Shown: piece after piece, positions 44,026-52,370 of the stretch
Layout: every line of letters begins with the position of its first letter
Numbering within the stretch: the first letter of the stretch is position 1
DNA from: Gammaproteobacteria bacterium
GTDB taxonomy: Bacteria; Pseudomonadota; Gammaproteobacteria; GCA-001735895
Reading direction: 5' to 3'
Assembly: GCA_024638385.1 (NCBI GenBank)
Contig: JAHEKJ010000012.1
Span: 1-52,370 of the forward strand
Length of the DNA stretch: 52,370 bases
Program-made: the position numbers and the translations under genes
Notes under the pieces: generated by a model
The model's database searches: none
Told to the model about the DNA's origin: nothing
What the model saw: the letters and a program-made list of their open reading frames with translations, nothing else

Positions 44026-44790
44026 TCAGCAAACGAATTCCTTCACCGCATCGCGGTAGGCCGGAAAATCGACGATGTCGTTATGCGCGGCGCCGGCGAT
44101 TTCGACGTATTTGACCGGCGCCCGCTTGAACCGAGCCCTGAGTGCAAGCGTGTTCGCAAGCGGAATCTCGCGGTCGAACTCGGCGCTCGCGATCATTACC
44201 GGTACCTCGATACGGCTGGCGAGCGCCGCCGAGTCGAAGCGGTCCCTGATCAGCCAGCGTACCGGAAAGATCGGGTAAAGCCTCCGGGCGACCTCGGCGA
44301 CGCTGTCGTAGGGCGTCAGCAGCAAGAGTTTTTCGAGCGGGCGGTGCGCCGCGAGGTAGACTGAAACGCCGCTGCCGAGGCTGCGGCCGTAAGCCGAAAT
44401 CGAGGCATGCCGAGCGCTCAGCCAGTCGTAAATCGCCAGCGCGTCGGTGCACAGCGCGGCCTCGCTCGGGCTGCCGTGGCTGAGACCGTAGCCGCGGTAG
44501 TTGAACAGGTAGACGCTGTGTTCGCGAAACACGTCCTCGAAAAACTCGCGCCGGTGGGTGATCATTTCCGAGTTGCCGCCGAAGTAAACCACGGCCTTGT
44601 CGAGGCCGGGATTCAGCACCCAGCCGTGCAATTCCACGCCGTCGTGGTCGAGCCTGATCGTCTCGGCCGCGAACGCGCCGTCGTGCGCCACCGGGTAGTA
44701 GATCAGCTTGCGCTGGCGGACGTAGAGCCAGCCCCCGGCCGCCAGGTAGAGCGTGACCGCTGCGACGACGATGAATGTCATGGTTTGCAT
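44026..44790 (-). CDS. Alpha/beta hydrolase, membrane-anchored
   Basis: A 254-residue serine hydrolase with an N-terminal membrane anchor ([21 protein letters not shown]) and the core [18 protein letters not shown]. The nucleophile elbow is [10 protein letters not shown] near residue 135, acid in SAEFDREIP and final histidine in [13 protein letters not shown]. Closest to the BEM46/YfhR-like family of unknown substrates. It lies on the opposite strand inside the amiC-mutL block, between the amidase and transaldolase genes, 3 bp from the amiC stop. Confidence 0.9.
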   Translation of the reverse strand: MQTMTFIVVAAVTLYLAAGGWLYVRQRKLIYYPVAHDGAFAAETIRLDHDGVELHGWVLNPGLDKAVVYFGGNSEMITHRREFFEDVFREHSVYLFNYRGYGLSHGSPSEAALCTDALAIYDWLSARHASISAYGRSLGSGVSVYLAAHRPLEKLLLLTPYDSVAEVARRLYPIFPVRWLIRDRFDSAALASRIEVPVMIASAEFDREIPLANTLALRARFKRAPVKYVEIAGAAHNDIVDFPAYRDAVKEFVC

Positions 44791-44874
44791 GCCGGGGGCT
44801 CATCCCGAAACGGATTTTCTGATATCCTTTGCGCTCGACTAGTCCAGCACTCAATACTACTGAAGCCTCCCCGC

Positions 44875-45822
44875 ATGAACAAACTCGACCAGCTCAAATC
44901 CATGACCCAGGTGGTCGCCGACACCGGCGATATCGACGCGATCGGCCAGTACCAGCCGCAGGACGCCACCACCAATCCGTCGCTGTTGCTGAAGGCGGCC
45001 GACACGGCGCGTTACCAGCCGCTGATCGACGCTGCGCAGCGCTGGGGGCGCGAGCAGGGTGGCGGCCCGGGCGCGATGGCGGCCGCCGCCTGCGACTACC
45101 TGGCGGTCAGCGTCGGCCTCGAAATCCTCGAATCCGTCCCCGGCCGGGTATCGACCGAGGTCGATGCGCGCCTGTCCTTCGACCGCGACGCGACGATCGC
45201 GCGGGCGCGGCGCCTGGTCGACCTCTACGAGAAGCGCGGCGGCAGTCGCGAGCGCGTCCTGATCAAGATCGCGTCGACCTGGGAAGGCATCCAGGCCGCG
45301 CGCGAACTCGAGCGCGATGGCATCCACTGCAACCTGACGCTGCTGTTCAGTTTCGTCCAGGCGGCGGCGGCGGCCGAGGCCGGGGTTTACCTGATTTCAC
45401 CCTTCGTCGGCCGGATTCTCGATTGGCACCTGAAGGCCAGCGGGGTCGATTCGATCCCGCCGGACAAGGATCCAGGGGTCGAGTCGGTGACGCAAATCTA
45501 CAACTACTACAAGCGGCACGGTTACGACACCGTGGTCATGGGCGCGAGCTTCCGCAATACCGGCCAGATCGAATGGCTCGCCGGCTGCGACCGGCTGACG
45601 ATCAGCCCGGCATTGATGCAGCAACTCGCGGCCGACGAGTCGCGACTCGAGCGGCGCCTGCGCCCGGAACACAAGGCCGACGTGCCGTCGCGCATGAGCC
45701 TCGACAAGAAAAGCTTTCGCTGGCTGCTGAACGAGGATGCGATGGCGACCGAGAAGCTGGCCGAGGGCATCCGCCTTTTTGCCCGCGACCAGGAAAAACT
45801 CGAAGCGCGGCTCGTCGCCTGA
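44875..45822 (+). CDS. tal: Transaldolase
   Basis: A 315-residue class I aldolase of the non-oxidative pentose phosphate pathway, moving a dihydroxyacetone unit from sedoheptulose 7-phosphate to glyceraldehyde 3-phosphate. [12 protein letters not shown] near residue 35, the Schiff-base lysine in [15 protein letters not shown] near residue 130, CNLTLLFSF, and [10 protein letters not shown] are diagnostic of the TalB type. The ATG at 44875 gives [19 protein letters not shown], the usual start. The mutL reading frame begins six bases after the stop. Confidence 0.97.
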   Translation: MNKLDQLKSMTQVVADTGDIDAIGQYQPQDATTNPSLLLKAADTARYQPLIDAAQRWGREQGGGPGAMAAAACDYLAVSVGLEILESVPGRVSTEVDARLSFDRDATIARARRLVDLYEKRGGSRERVLIKIASTWEGIQAARELERDGIHCNLTLLFSFVQAAAAAEAGVYLISPFVGRILDWHLKASGVDSIPPDKDPGVESVTQIYNYYKRHGYDTVVMGASFRNTGQIEWLAGCDRLTISPALMQQLAADESRLERRLRPEHKADVPSRMSLDKKSFRWLLNEDAMATEKLAEGIRLFARDQEKLEARLVA

Positions 45823-45827
45823 AGCTC

Positions 45828-47597
45828 TTGGCGCAAATCCACACGCTGCCGTCGCACCTGGTCAACCAGATTGCCGCCGGCGAGGTCGTCGAGCGGCCCG
45901 CGTCGGTGGTCAAGGAACTCATCGAAAACAGTCTCGACTCCGGCGCCGGCGCGATCACGGTCGAAGTCGAGGCCGGCGGCACGCGGCTGATCCGGGTTGC
46001 CGACGACGGTTGCGGCATCGACCGCGACGAGCTCGCGCTCGCGCTGTCGCGCCATGCGACCAGCAAGATCGAGAGCCTCGAAGACCTCGAGCAAATCGGT
46101 TCGCTGGGCTTTCGGGGCGAGGCCCTGCCGAGTATCGCGTCGGTATCGCGCCTGACGCTTAGTTCGCGACGCCAGGGCGCCGAACACGCGTGGAAACTCG
46201 AGGCGCGCGGCGATGCCGGCCCGCTACCCGACGCCTTGCCCCAGGGAACCCGCGTCGAGGTCCGCGAACTCTTCTACAACGTGCCGGCGCGCAAGAAATT
46301 CCTGCGCAGCGAGCAAACCGAGTACCGCCACGTCGAGGCGTTGTTCAAGAGCCTCGCGTTGAGCCAGGCGCGGGTCGCGTTTCGCCTGACGCACAACCAG
46401 AAGGTGATTTACCAGCTCCCGTCGGCGGCTTCGCTGGCGGACCGTCGCCAGCGTCTCGCGGCGCTTTGCGGCAAGGCTTTCGCCGACAGCCTCGTCGAGA
46501 TCGACGTCGGCCACGACGACCTGCGCCTCGAGGGCTGGGTCGCGTTGCCGACGTTCAGCCGCAGCCAGGCCGACCTGCAATACTTTTTCGTCAACGGCCG
46601 CCTGGTGCGCGACAAGCTCGTGACCCACGCGGTGCGCCAGGCCTACCAGGACGTGCTGTTTCACGGCCGCCACCCGGCCTACGTGCTGGCGTTGTCGATG
46701 CCGGCGCGCGCGCTCGACGTCAACGTGCACCCGCAAAAGCACGAGGTTCGGTTTCGCGATTCGCGCGCGGTGCACGACTTCCTGTTCCGCAGCCTGCATC
46801 GCGCGCTCGCCGAAGTGCAACCGGAACGGCAGGTACAGTCCCCCGGATTTGCGCTGGCCGACGCCGGTCCCGACAGCCAGCGCCGGCAGGGCGGGCTCGG
46901 TCTCGCGCCGCCGCGCCCGCGCGACCGCGGGGTCGCCGAGTCGCTCGAGGCCTACACCGCGCTGCTCGCCGGCGTCACGCCGGCGCCGGCGGCGGCCGAA
47001 ACCGACGACGGGGTTCCGCCGCTCGGCTACGCGCTGGCGCAGCTCAAGGGAATCTACATCCTCGCCGAGAATCGCGATGGCCTGGTCGTTGTCGACATGC
47101 ACGCCGCCCACGAGCGCATCGTCTACGAGCGCATGAAACAAAGCGCCGAGCGTGAGGACGTCGTCGCGCAACCCTTGCTCGTGCCGCTTGCCTTCAACGT
47201 CAGCCCGGCCGAGGCCGATCTCGTCGACGCCAGCCAGGAGACGTTCACCCGGCTCGGCTTCCAGGTCGAACGCCTCGGTCCGGAGCAGCTGCGCGTGCGC
47301 GCGGTCCCGGCGCTGCTCAAGCATGCCGACAGCGAGCAACTGTTGCGCGACGTGCTTGCCGATCTCGCCGAACACGACCGCTCGGCGCGGGTCGAGGAAT
47401 ATCAAAGCGAGTTGCTCTCGACCATGGCCTGCCACGCGTCGGTGCGCGCCAATCGCAGGCTGTCGCTCGACGAGATGAATGCGCTGCTGCGCGACATCGA
47501 GCAGACCGAGCGCAGCGGCCAGTGCAATCACGGCCGTCCGACCTGGAAACAACTGAGCCTCGATCATCTCGACAAGCTGTTCCTGCGCGGGCGCTGA
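45828..47597 (+). CDS. mutL: DNA mismatch repair protein MutL
   Basis: A 589-residue mismatch-repair coordinator. The GHKL ATPase domain has [21 protein letters not shown]-type motifs (here [13 protein letters not shown] and [11 protein letters not shown]), DDGCGI, and [10 protein letters not shown]. The C-terminal domain has the endonuclease metal motif [12 protein letters not shown], fitting DxHA(x)2E(x)4E, plus [11 protein letters not shown] and CNHGRPTW, so it is likely a nicking MutL as in bacteria lacking MutH. No ATG is available: TTG at 45828 ([11 protein letters not shown]) is the best start; no strong ribosome site is seen, so coupling to tal is likely. Confidence 0.95.
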   Translation: MAQIHTLPSHLVNQIAAGEVVERPASVVKELIENSLDSGAGAITVEVEAGGTRLIRVADDGCGIDRDELALALSRHATSKIESLEDLEQIGSLGFRGEALPSIASVSRLTLSSRRQGAEHAWKLEARGDAGPLPDALPQGTRVEVRELFYNVPARKKFLRSEQTEYRHVEALFKSLALSQARVAFRLTHNQKVIYQLPSAASLADRRQRLAALCGKAFADSLVEIDVGHDDLRLEGWVALPTFSRSQADLQYFFVNGRLVRDKLVTHAVRQAYQDVLFHGRHPAYVLALSMPARALDVNVHPQKHEVRFRDSRAVHDFLFRSLHRALAEVQPERQVQSPGFALADAGPDSQRRQGGLGLAPPRPRDRGVAESLEAYTALLAGVTPAPAAAETDDGVPPLGYALAQLKGIYILAENRDGLVVVDMHAAHERIVYERMKQSAEREDVVAQPLLVPLAFNVSPAEADLVDASQETFTRLGFQVERLGPEQLRVRAVPALLKHADSEQLLRDVLADLAEHDRSARVEEYQSELLSTMACHASVRANRRLSLDEMNALLRDIEQTERSGQCNHGRPTWKQLSLDHLDKLFLRGR

Positions 47598-47599
47598 CC

Positions 47600-48529
47600 T
47601 TGGCTCCGCCGGTGTTGCTGCTGATGGGGGCCACGGCCACCGGCAAGACCGAGCTCGCGCTCGAGCTCGGCGCGCGCTTCGGTATCGATATCATCAGCGT
47701 CGACTCTGCGCTGGTCTATCGCGGCATGGATATCGGCACCGCCAAGCCGACCGCCGCCGCGCGCGCCGCGGTGCCGCATCACCTGATCGACATTCTCGAG
47801 CCGACCGAGTCCTGGTCGGCCTGGGATTTCGTCGCCGCGAGCCGCGAACTCGTCGGCCGCATCGACGCGCGCGGCCGCGGCGCGCTGCTCACCGGCGGCA
47901 CGATGCTCTACTTTCACGCCTTCGAACACGGCCTCAACCGCCTGCCGCCGGCCGACACCGGGCTGCGCGCGCGCCTCGAACGCGAGGCCGCGAAGCGCGG
48001 CTGGCCGGCGCTGCACGCGCGCCTCGCCGAGCTCGACCCGGTCAGCGCGGCGCGCATCGAGCCGGCCGATGCGCAGCGAATCCAGCGTGCGCTGGAAGTC
48101 CACGAACTCACCGGCGCACCCTTGTCACGGCTGCACGCGCGACGCAGCGAGGGCTATCCGGGTCCGGTTCACAGGATCATCCTCGACGCCCCCGATCGCG
48201 CGCAGCTGCATGCGCGCATCGAGCGGCGCTTTATCGAGATGCTCGAGGCCGGACTGATCGAAGAGGTCGAGCGGCTGCGCGCACGCGGCGACCTGCACCC
48301 GGCGCTGCCATCGATGCGCGCGGTCGGTTATCGCCAGGTCTGGCGCCACCTCGATGGCGAAACGACCCGCGCGCAAATGATCGACGAGGCGGTCGCTGCG
48401 ACGCGCCAGCTCGCCAAGCGGCAGTTGACCTGGTTGCGCAAGCAACCACCCGGGCAGGCCGTTGATTGCCTGAGTTACCGTAAAGATGATATATTCCGGC
48501 AGGTTGATCGCGCTTTCGAGCGGGTTTGA
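47600..48529 (+). CDS. miaA: tRNA dimethylallyltransferase
   Basis: Transfers an isoprenyl group to A37 of UNN-decoding tRNAs. The 309-residue product has P-loop [17 protein letters not shown] (Ala for the usual Pro), [40 protein letters not shown] and [13 protein letters not shown]. The frame opens at 47522 inside mutL, but TTG 47600 ([12 protein letters not shown]), two bases after the mutL stop, is the likely start. Its 3' end holds a plausible hfq promoter, as known from E. coli where hfq is expressed from sites within miaA. Confidence 0.95.
   Translation: MAPPVLLLMGATATGKTELALELGARFGIDIISVDSALVYRGMDIGTAKPTAAARAAVPHHLIDILEPTESWSAWDFVAASRELVGRIDARGRGALLTGGTMLYFHAFEHGLNRLPPADTGLRARLEREAAKRGWPALHARLAELDPVSAARIEPADAQRIQRALEVHELTGAPLSRLHARRSEGYPGPVHRIILDAPDRAQLHARIERRFIEMLEAGLIEEVERLRARGDLHPALPSMRAVGYRQVWRHLDGETTRAQMIDEAVAATRQLAKRQLTWLRKQPPGQAVDCLSYRKDDIFRQVDRAFERV
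48466..48495 (+). promoter_or_regulatory. Possible hfq promoter inside miaA
   Basis: TTGCCT (48466-48471), an 18-bp spacer and TATATT (48490-48495) lie in the last 65 bp of miaA. Transcription would start near 48502 and give hfq a leader of about 125 nt. The boxes are fair, not perfect. Comparable placement in E. coli adds some weight. Confidence 0.35.
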
Positions 48530-48626
48530 CGGGAACGATTTCGGGCGAAGGGAATCAAACAAGCTACCAGCGAGTCAGGTATTTCGATTCCGGTAGAGAC
48601 AATAATAAACTGAAGGAGTACTGATT

Positions 48627-48875
48627 ATGTCAAAAGGGCAGATGTTACAAGAACCCTATTTGAATGCGCTACGAAAAGAACATGTACCGGTTTCAATTTT
48701 TCTGGTCAACGGCATCAAACTGCAAGGTCAAATAGAGTCTTTCGATCAATTCGTCGTGTTGCTCAAGAACAACGTCAGCCAGATGGTTTACAAACATGCG
48801 ATTTCGACGATCGTACCGGCCAGAAACGTGCACATAGAACACCCGCACGCCGAAGACGAGGAAGGTAACCGCTAG
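48627..48875 (+). CDS. hfq: RNA chaperone Hfq
   Basis: An 82-residue Sm-like hexameric protein that pairs small RNAs with mRNA targets. Sm1 is [20 protein letters not shown] and Sm2 is [12 protein letters not shown], with Q8, F42 and KHAIS distal and proximal RNA contacts present. The C-terminal tail ([12 protein letters not shown]) is short and acidic, as in non-enteric gammaproteobacteria. AAGGAGTA before the ATG is among the best ribosome sites here. Codon use is visibly more AT-rich than neighbours, consistent with high expression or conserved RNA constraints. Confidence 0.98.
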   Translation: MSKGQMLQEPYLNALRKEHVPVSIFLVNGIKLQGQIESFDQFVVLLKNNVSQMVYKHAISTIVPARNVHIEHPHAEDEEGNR

Positions 48876-48899
48876 GCATGGCCTGCGCCGGAGGGTTCG

Positions 48900-50216
48900 T
48901 TGTTCGAATTTGAGCGGCCGCGCGGCGGCGAACGAGCGCTCCTGGTTCACATCAATTTCCCGTACCAACCCGACCAGGACGACCAGGCCGAGTTCGTCGA
49001 GCTGGTGCGTTCGGCAGACGTCGTCGACGTCGACCTGATCGTCGCCAGCCGGCAGTCGCCGTCGGCACGGACTTTCATCGGCAGCGGCAAGCTCGAGGAG
49101 CTGGCCGCGCGCGTCGCCGCGCAGGATATAGAGGTCGTGCTGTTCAACCACTCGTTGTCGCCGTCGCAGGAGCGCAACCTCGAACGCGAGCTCAAATGCC
49201 GGGTGCTCGACCGTACCGGGTTGATCCTCGATATTTTCGCCCAGCGAGCGCAATCCTTCGAAGGCAAGCTGCAGGTCGAACTGGCGCAGCTGAAGCATTT
49301 GTCGACGCGGCTGGTGCGTGGCTGGACGCATCTCGAGCGACAAAAAGGCGGCATCGGCCTGCGCGGTCCGGGCGAGACCCAGCTCGAGACCGACCGCCGG
49401 CTGCTCGGCAAGCGCATCAAGTACCTGAACCAGCGGCTGGCGAAAGTCGCGAGCCAGCGTGAACAGGGTCGGCAGGCGCGCAAGAAGGCCGATATCCCGA
49501 CGCTCGCGCTGGTCGGATACACCAATGCCGGCAAGTCGACGCTGTTCAACGCATTGACCGAAGCGCGGGCTTATGCCGCCGATCAGTTGTTCGCGACCCT
49601 CGACCCGACGCTGCGCAAGCTCGCACTCGGCGAGCGCCAGCAGATGGTGATCCTCGCCGATACCGTCGGCTTCGTGCGCCATCTGCCGCATGACCTGGTC
49701 GCGGCATTTCGCGCGACGCTGGCCGAAACCCGCGAAGCAGACCTGATCCTGCATATCGTCGACAGCGCCGACGACGACCGCCAGGGCAAGATCGAGGCCG
49801 TCGAGGAGGTGCTCGACGAGGTCGGCGCGGGCGCCGTGCCGCAATTGCTCGTCTACAACAAGATCGACATCGACGGTTTCGCCCCGCGAGTCGACCGTGA
49901 CGACGACGGAAATCCTTGGCGGGTCTGGTTGTCGGCCAAGACCGGTGCCGGCCTCGACCTGCTGGTCGAGACGCTCGAGGCGCGCTTTCGCGAACGCACG
50001 GTGTCCTGCGACCTCGTGCTCGGCGCCGACGAAGGCCAGATTCGGGCCTTTTTGTTCGCCGAAGGCGCGATCGAGACCGAGAAATTCGGTAATAACGGCG
50101 AGTTTTACTTGAAACTGCGCCTGACACCCGCAATATTGAGACGCATGGAACGCAGGTTCGATCTCTCGCACGACCGCCTCGAGGTACTTGCCGACACGCT
50201 TGCAGGCGCTGCGTGA
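48900..50216 (+). CDS. hflX: Ribosome-associated GTPase HflX
   Basis: A 438-residue GTPase that splits stalled or heat-damaged ribosomes. The N-terminal domain has FIGSGKLEELA and VLFNHSLSPSQERNLE, followed by a linker with GGIGLRGPGETQLETDRR. The G domain has VGYTNAGKSTLFNALT (G1), DTVGFVRHLPHDLV (G3) and YNKID (G4). The start is a TTG at 48900 with GGAGG five bases upstream, giving MFEFERPRGGERALLVH, the normal start. It follows hfq as in most gammaproteobacteria. Confidence 0.96.
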   Translation: MFEFERPRGGERALLVHINFPYQPDQDDQAEFVELVRSADVVDVDLIVASRQSPSARTFIGSGKLEELAARVAAQDIEVVLFNHSLSPSQERNLERELKCRVLDRTGLILDIFAQRAQSFEGKLQVELAQLKHLSTRLVRGWTHLERQKGGIGLRGPGETQLETDRRLLGKRIKYLNQRLAKVASQREQGRQARKKADIPTLALVGYTNAGKSTLFNALTEARAYAADQLFATLDPTLRKLALGERQQMVILADTVGFVRHLPHDLVAAFRATLAETREADLILHIVDSADDDRQGKIEAVEEVLDEVGAGAVPQLLVYNKIDIDGFAPRVDRDDDGNPWRVWLSAKTGAGLDLLVETLEARFRERTVSCDLVLGADEGQIRAFLFAEGAIETEKFGNNGEFYLKLRLTPAILRRMERRFDLSHDRLEVLADTLAGAA

Positions 50217-50228
50217 TCGCCCTACAAT
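50200..50228 (+). promoter_or_regulatory. Sigma70-like promoter for hflKC
   Basis: TTGCAG (50200-50205), a 17-bp spacer and TACAAT (50223-50228), overlapping the end of hflX. Start near 50235 gives a leader of about 70 nt to hflK. Suggests hflKC can be expressed apart from hfq-hflX. Confidence 0.5.
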
Positions 50229-50305
50229 CCGCACTCTTTGAGTGTCGGCCTGCCTGTATTAGCGGAACCTGACCAGCCACATCGATATCGAAATCGGAGT
50301 AAATT

Positions 50306-51448
50306 ATGCCCTGGAATGAACCGGGTAAAGACAAGGATCCCTGGGGGCAGCGAGGTAGCGAAGGCCCCCCCGACCTTGACGAACTTTTCAAGAACCTGAA
50401 AAACAAGTTCGGCGGACTGCTCGGCAGCGGCGGCAAAGGCCGCATCCCGAAGGTGCCAGGCGGTTCGGGTAATTTTTCGGGTGTCGTCTGGTTTCTTGCC
50501 ATCGCCGCGCTCGTCGTCTGGGGCCTGACCGGCATCTACATCGTCGACGAGGGCTGGCAGGGCGTCGAGACGCGTTTCGGCATGCGCACCGAAGTCACCC
50601 AGGCCGGTCCGCACTGGCACATCCCGTATCCGATCGAGGACGTCGAGAAGATCAACGTCGCCGACATCCGCACCGCGCGCAAGAGCTCGAAAATGCTGAC
50701 CAGCGACGAGAACATCGTCGTCATGAGTATCGAGATCCAGTACAACGTCAAGGATGCGCAGGATTTCGCATTCGAGGTATTCGACCCCGACCTGACGCTA
50801 CAGCAAACCGCCGAGACGGCGATTCGCGAAGTCGTCGGCAACAACGACATGGATCTGATCATCACCGAGGGCCGCGCCGTCGTCGGCAGCGCGACCAAGG
50901 AGATCATGCAGGAGATCCTCGACAACTATCGTACCGGCATCAACGTCGTGCAGGTCAACATGGACGAGGCGCAACCGCCGGAAGAGGTCCAGGACGCGTT
51001 CGAGGACGCGATCAAGGCGCGCGAGGACGAGCAGCGCATCATCAACGAGGCCAACGCTTACCGCAACGACATCGTGCCGAAGGCGCGCGGTGACGCCCAG
51101 GGCCTGCTCGAGCAGGCCGAGGCTTACCGCACGCGCGTGACCAAGGCGGCGCAGGGCGATGCCTCGCGTTTCAGCCAGCTACTGGCCGAGTACCAGCGCG
51201 CGCCCGAGGTCACCCGCGAACGGCTCTACATCGACACCCTCGAAGGAGTCATGGCGCGCTCGCCGAAAGTCATGGTCGACATCCAGGGCGGCAACAACCT
51301 GATGTTCCTGCCGCTCGACGAAATGATGCGCCGCGGGTCGGTCGGCGATCCGTCGCTGTCCGGTCAGCAGACCGGCGATTCGCGCTCATTGGTCGACGAA
51401 TTCAGGCGCAACGTCAATCGTAACCGTGAAAGGGAGGCACGCCAATGA
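50306..51448 (+). CDS. hflK: FtsH protease modulator HflK
   Basis: A 380-residue SPFH/prohibitin-like protein. A Gly- and Pro-rich cytoplasmic start (MPWNEPGKDKDPWGQRG and PPDLDELFKNLKNKFGG) leads to one membrane helix near residues 55-78. A periplasmic band-7 domain and a long coiled coil (EVQDAFEDAIKAREDEQRI region) follow. With HflC it forms a large cage around FtsH and restrains proteolysis of membrane proteins. GGAGTAA precedes the ATG. Its stop overlaps the hflC ATG (ATGA at 51445-51448). Confidence 0.97.
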   Translation: MPWNEPGKDKDPWGQRGSEGPPDLDELFKNLKNKFGGLLGSGGKGRIPKVPGGSGNFSGVVWFLAIAALVVWGLTGIYIVDEGWQGVETRFGMRTEVTQAGPHWHIPYPIEDVEKINVADIRTARKSSKMLTSDENIVVMSIEIQYNVKDAQDFAFEVFDPDLTLQQTAETAIREVVGNNDMDLIITEGRAVVGSATKEIMQEILDNYRTGINVVQVNMDEAQPPEEVQDAFEDAIKAREDEQRIINEANAYRNDIVPKARGDAQGLLEQAEAYRTRVTKAAQGDASRFSQLLAEYQRAPEVTRERLYIDTLEGVMARSPKVMVDIQGGNNLMFLPLDEMMRRGSVGDPSLSGQQTGDSRSLVDEFRRNVNRNREREARQ

Positions 51449-52314
51449 CCAGTAACTTCCGTTTCGGCGTCATTCTGCTGGCGGTGGTGGTCGTGATCGT
51501 GTACATGGCGACCTTCATCGTTCATGAGCGCGAAATCGCGATCAAGTTCAAGCTCGGCGAAATCGTCGAAGCCGACTACGAGCCGGGGCTTTACTTCCAG
51601 ATCCCGATCATCAACAACGTGCTCAAGTTCGACAGCCGGGTCCTGACGATGGACACGCCATCGGAACGCTTTTTGACGGTCGAGAAGAAAAACGTCATCG
51701 TCAACTCCTTCGTCAAGTGGCGCATCATCGACCCGAAACTGTTCTACACGTCGACCCGCGGCGATCAGCGCCGCGCGATCTCGCGGATGACGTCGATCAT
51801 CAACGACGAGCTGAAGGGCAAGATCGCGTCGCGGACGATGCGCGAGGTTATCTCGGGCGAGCGCGCCGTGATCATGCAGGAAGTCACCGACAAGGCCGCG
51901 ATCAAGATCCAGGACCTCGGCATCGAGTTGATCGACGTGCGCGTCAAGAAGGTCGAGCTGCCGGATAACGTCAGCACCAACGTCTATCGCCGGATGGCGA
52001 CCGAACGCCAGACGGTGGCCAAGGAATTCCGCTCACGCGGTGAAGAAAAGGCCAAGCAGATCCGCGCCAACGCCGACCGCCAGCGCGAGGAAGTTCTCGC
52101 CGAGGCTTACCGCAAGTCGGAGGAAATTCGCGGCGACGGCGACGCAACCGCGGCCAAGACCTATGCCGACGCGTATAACCAGGATCCCGAGTTCTACTCG
52201 TTCTACCGCAGCCTGCAGGCTTACGACCGGAGTTTCGGCAACAGCAACGACATCATCCTGCTGAGCCCGGATTCGGAATTCTTCAAGTTCTTCAAGGATT
52301 CCAAGAACCGGTAG
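51445..52314 (+). CDS. hflC: FtsH protease modulator HflC
   Basis: A 289-residue partner of HflK. One N-terminal membrane helix (FGVILLAVVVVIVYMATFI) is followed by the band-7 domain with VHEREIAIKFKLGEIV, YFQIPIINNVLKFDSR and RVKKVELPDNVSTNVYRRM, then a coiled coil (KAKQIRANADRQREEVLAEA) and a C-terminal tail ending DSEFFKFFKDSKNR. AAGGGAGG lies a few bases before the ATG. Complete, with 56 bp to the window end. Confidence 0.97.
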   Translation: MTSNFRFGVILLAVVVVIVYMATFIVHEREIAIKFKLGEIVEADYEPGLYFQIPIINNVLKFDSRVLTMDTPSERFLTVEKKNVIVNSFVKWRIIDPKLFYTSTRGDQRRAISRMTSIINDELKGKIASRTMREVISGERAVIMQEVTDKAAIKIQDLGIELIDVRVKKVELPDNVSTNVYRRMATERQTVAKEFRSRGEEKAKQIRANADRQREEVLAEAYRKSEEIRGDGDATAAKTYADAYNQDPEFYSFYRSLQAYDRSFGNSNDIILLSPDSEFFKFFKDSKNR

Positions 52315-52334
52315 CACGGCGCGAAGGCGACCGC

Positions 52335-52362
52335 AACGGGCGAGCGGGGATCGCCCGTTATT
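52335..52362 (+). terminator. Hairpin after hflC
   Basis: AACGGGCGA and TCGCCCGTT form a perfect 9-bp stem around a 7-base loop, followed by ATTTA. It begins 21 bp after the hflC stop. The T-tract is short, so termination may be partial; the next gene is outside the window. Confidence 0.6.
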
Positions 52363-52370
52363 TACGAGAA

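Noticed and set aside
48530-48626. AATAAT just before hfq as a -10 box
   Set aside because: No -35 at a workable distance, and the start would fall inside or next to the ribosome site. The boxes inside miaA are better.

Overview
The window is about 52.4 kb of GC-rich, densely coded chromosome. It is most likely from a gammaproteobacterium. The strongest evidence is the right-hand end, where the order nnrDE, tsaE, an amiC-type amidase, mutL, miaA, hfq, hflX, hflK, hflC is the classic gammaproteobacterial block. An Hfq-length RNA chaperone, a MutL carrying an endonuclease motif and a class II DAHP synthase fit a free-living, probably marine or sulfur-oxidising lineage. The exact family cannot be fixed from the sequence alone. 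I saw no rRNA, tRNA, CRISPR array, insertion sequence, integrase or phage gene.

Layout. 1-6.6 kb: the tail of a DUF302 protein; a minus-strand pair of a Glu/Leu/Phe/Val-type dehydrogenase and an acyl-CoA synthetase that carries a frameshift; a small unknown ORF; a glyoxalase-II-like hydrolase; and a plus-strand run of argG, a lipoprotein, a thioredoxin-like [2Fe-2S] ferredoxin and acylphosphatase. 6.6-10 kb: a tightly overlapped minus-strand operon of a PQQ-type sugar dehydrogenase, a CPXCG zinc-ribbon protein and a two-haem secreted protein. 10-14.5 kb: a fusion of an NADH-dehydrogenase-like flavoprotein with selenide water dikinase, facing a DAHP synthase/methylenetetrahydrofolate reductase pair. 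14.7-21.9 kb: a branched-chain amino acid ABC transporter split into livK (plus strand, with its own terminator) and pcm-livG-livF-livH-livM (minus strand), with a membrane diguanylate cyclase between them.

22-26.7 kb: a three-subunit molybdoenzyme best matching the cytoplasmic sulfite dehydrogenase SoeABC, behind an AT-rich control region with two 17-bp direct repeats. 26.7-28.7 kb: a two-gene unit of a Cache-HAMP sensor that stops straight after its HAMP domain and a small PATAN/DUF4388-like protein; its upstream region holds a third copy of the same 17-bp motif and a perfect 9-bp-arm inverted repeat. 29-34.8 kb: ten closely packed plus-strand genes (membrane protein, DUF1801, PhzF, GST, GFA, two GNATs, a dual-specificity-type phosphatase, an unknown and a TauE/SafE exporter). 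34.8-40.7 kb: an SDR, an MFS protein, an OmpA-like lipoprotein and PEP carboxylase.

40.8-52.3 kb: the conserved housekeeping block (metabolite repair, tRNA t6A, cell-wall amidase, mismatch repair, tRNA i6A, Hfq, HflXKC), interrupted by a minus-strand alpha/beta hydrolase and a transaldolase gene. Several genes here (mutL, miaA, hflX) appear to start with TTG. The least ordinary items are the shared 17-bp motif linking soeABC to the sensor/PATAN unit, the output-less sensor itself, the frameshifted acyl-CoA synthetase and the selenium fusion enzyme.
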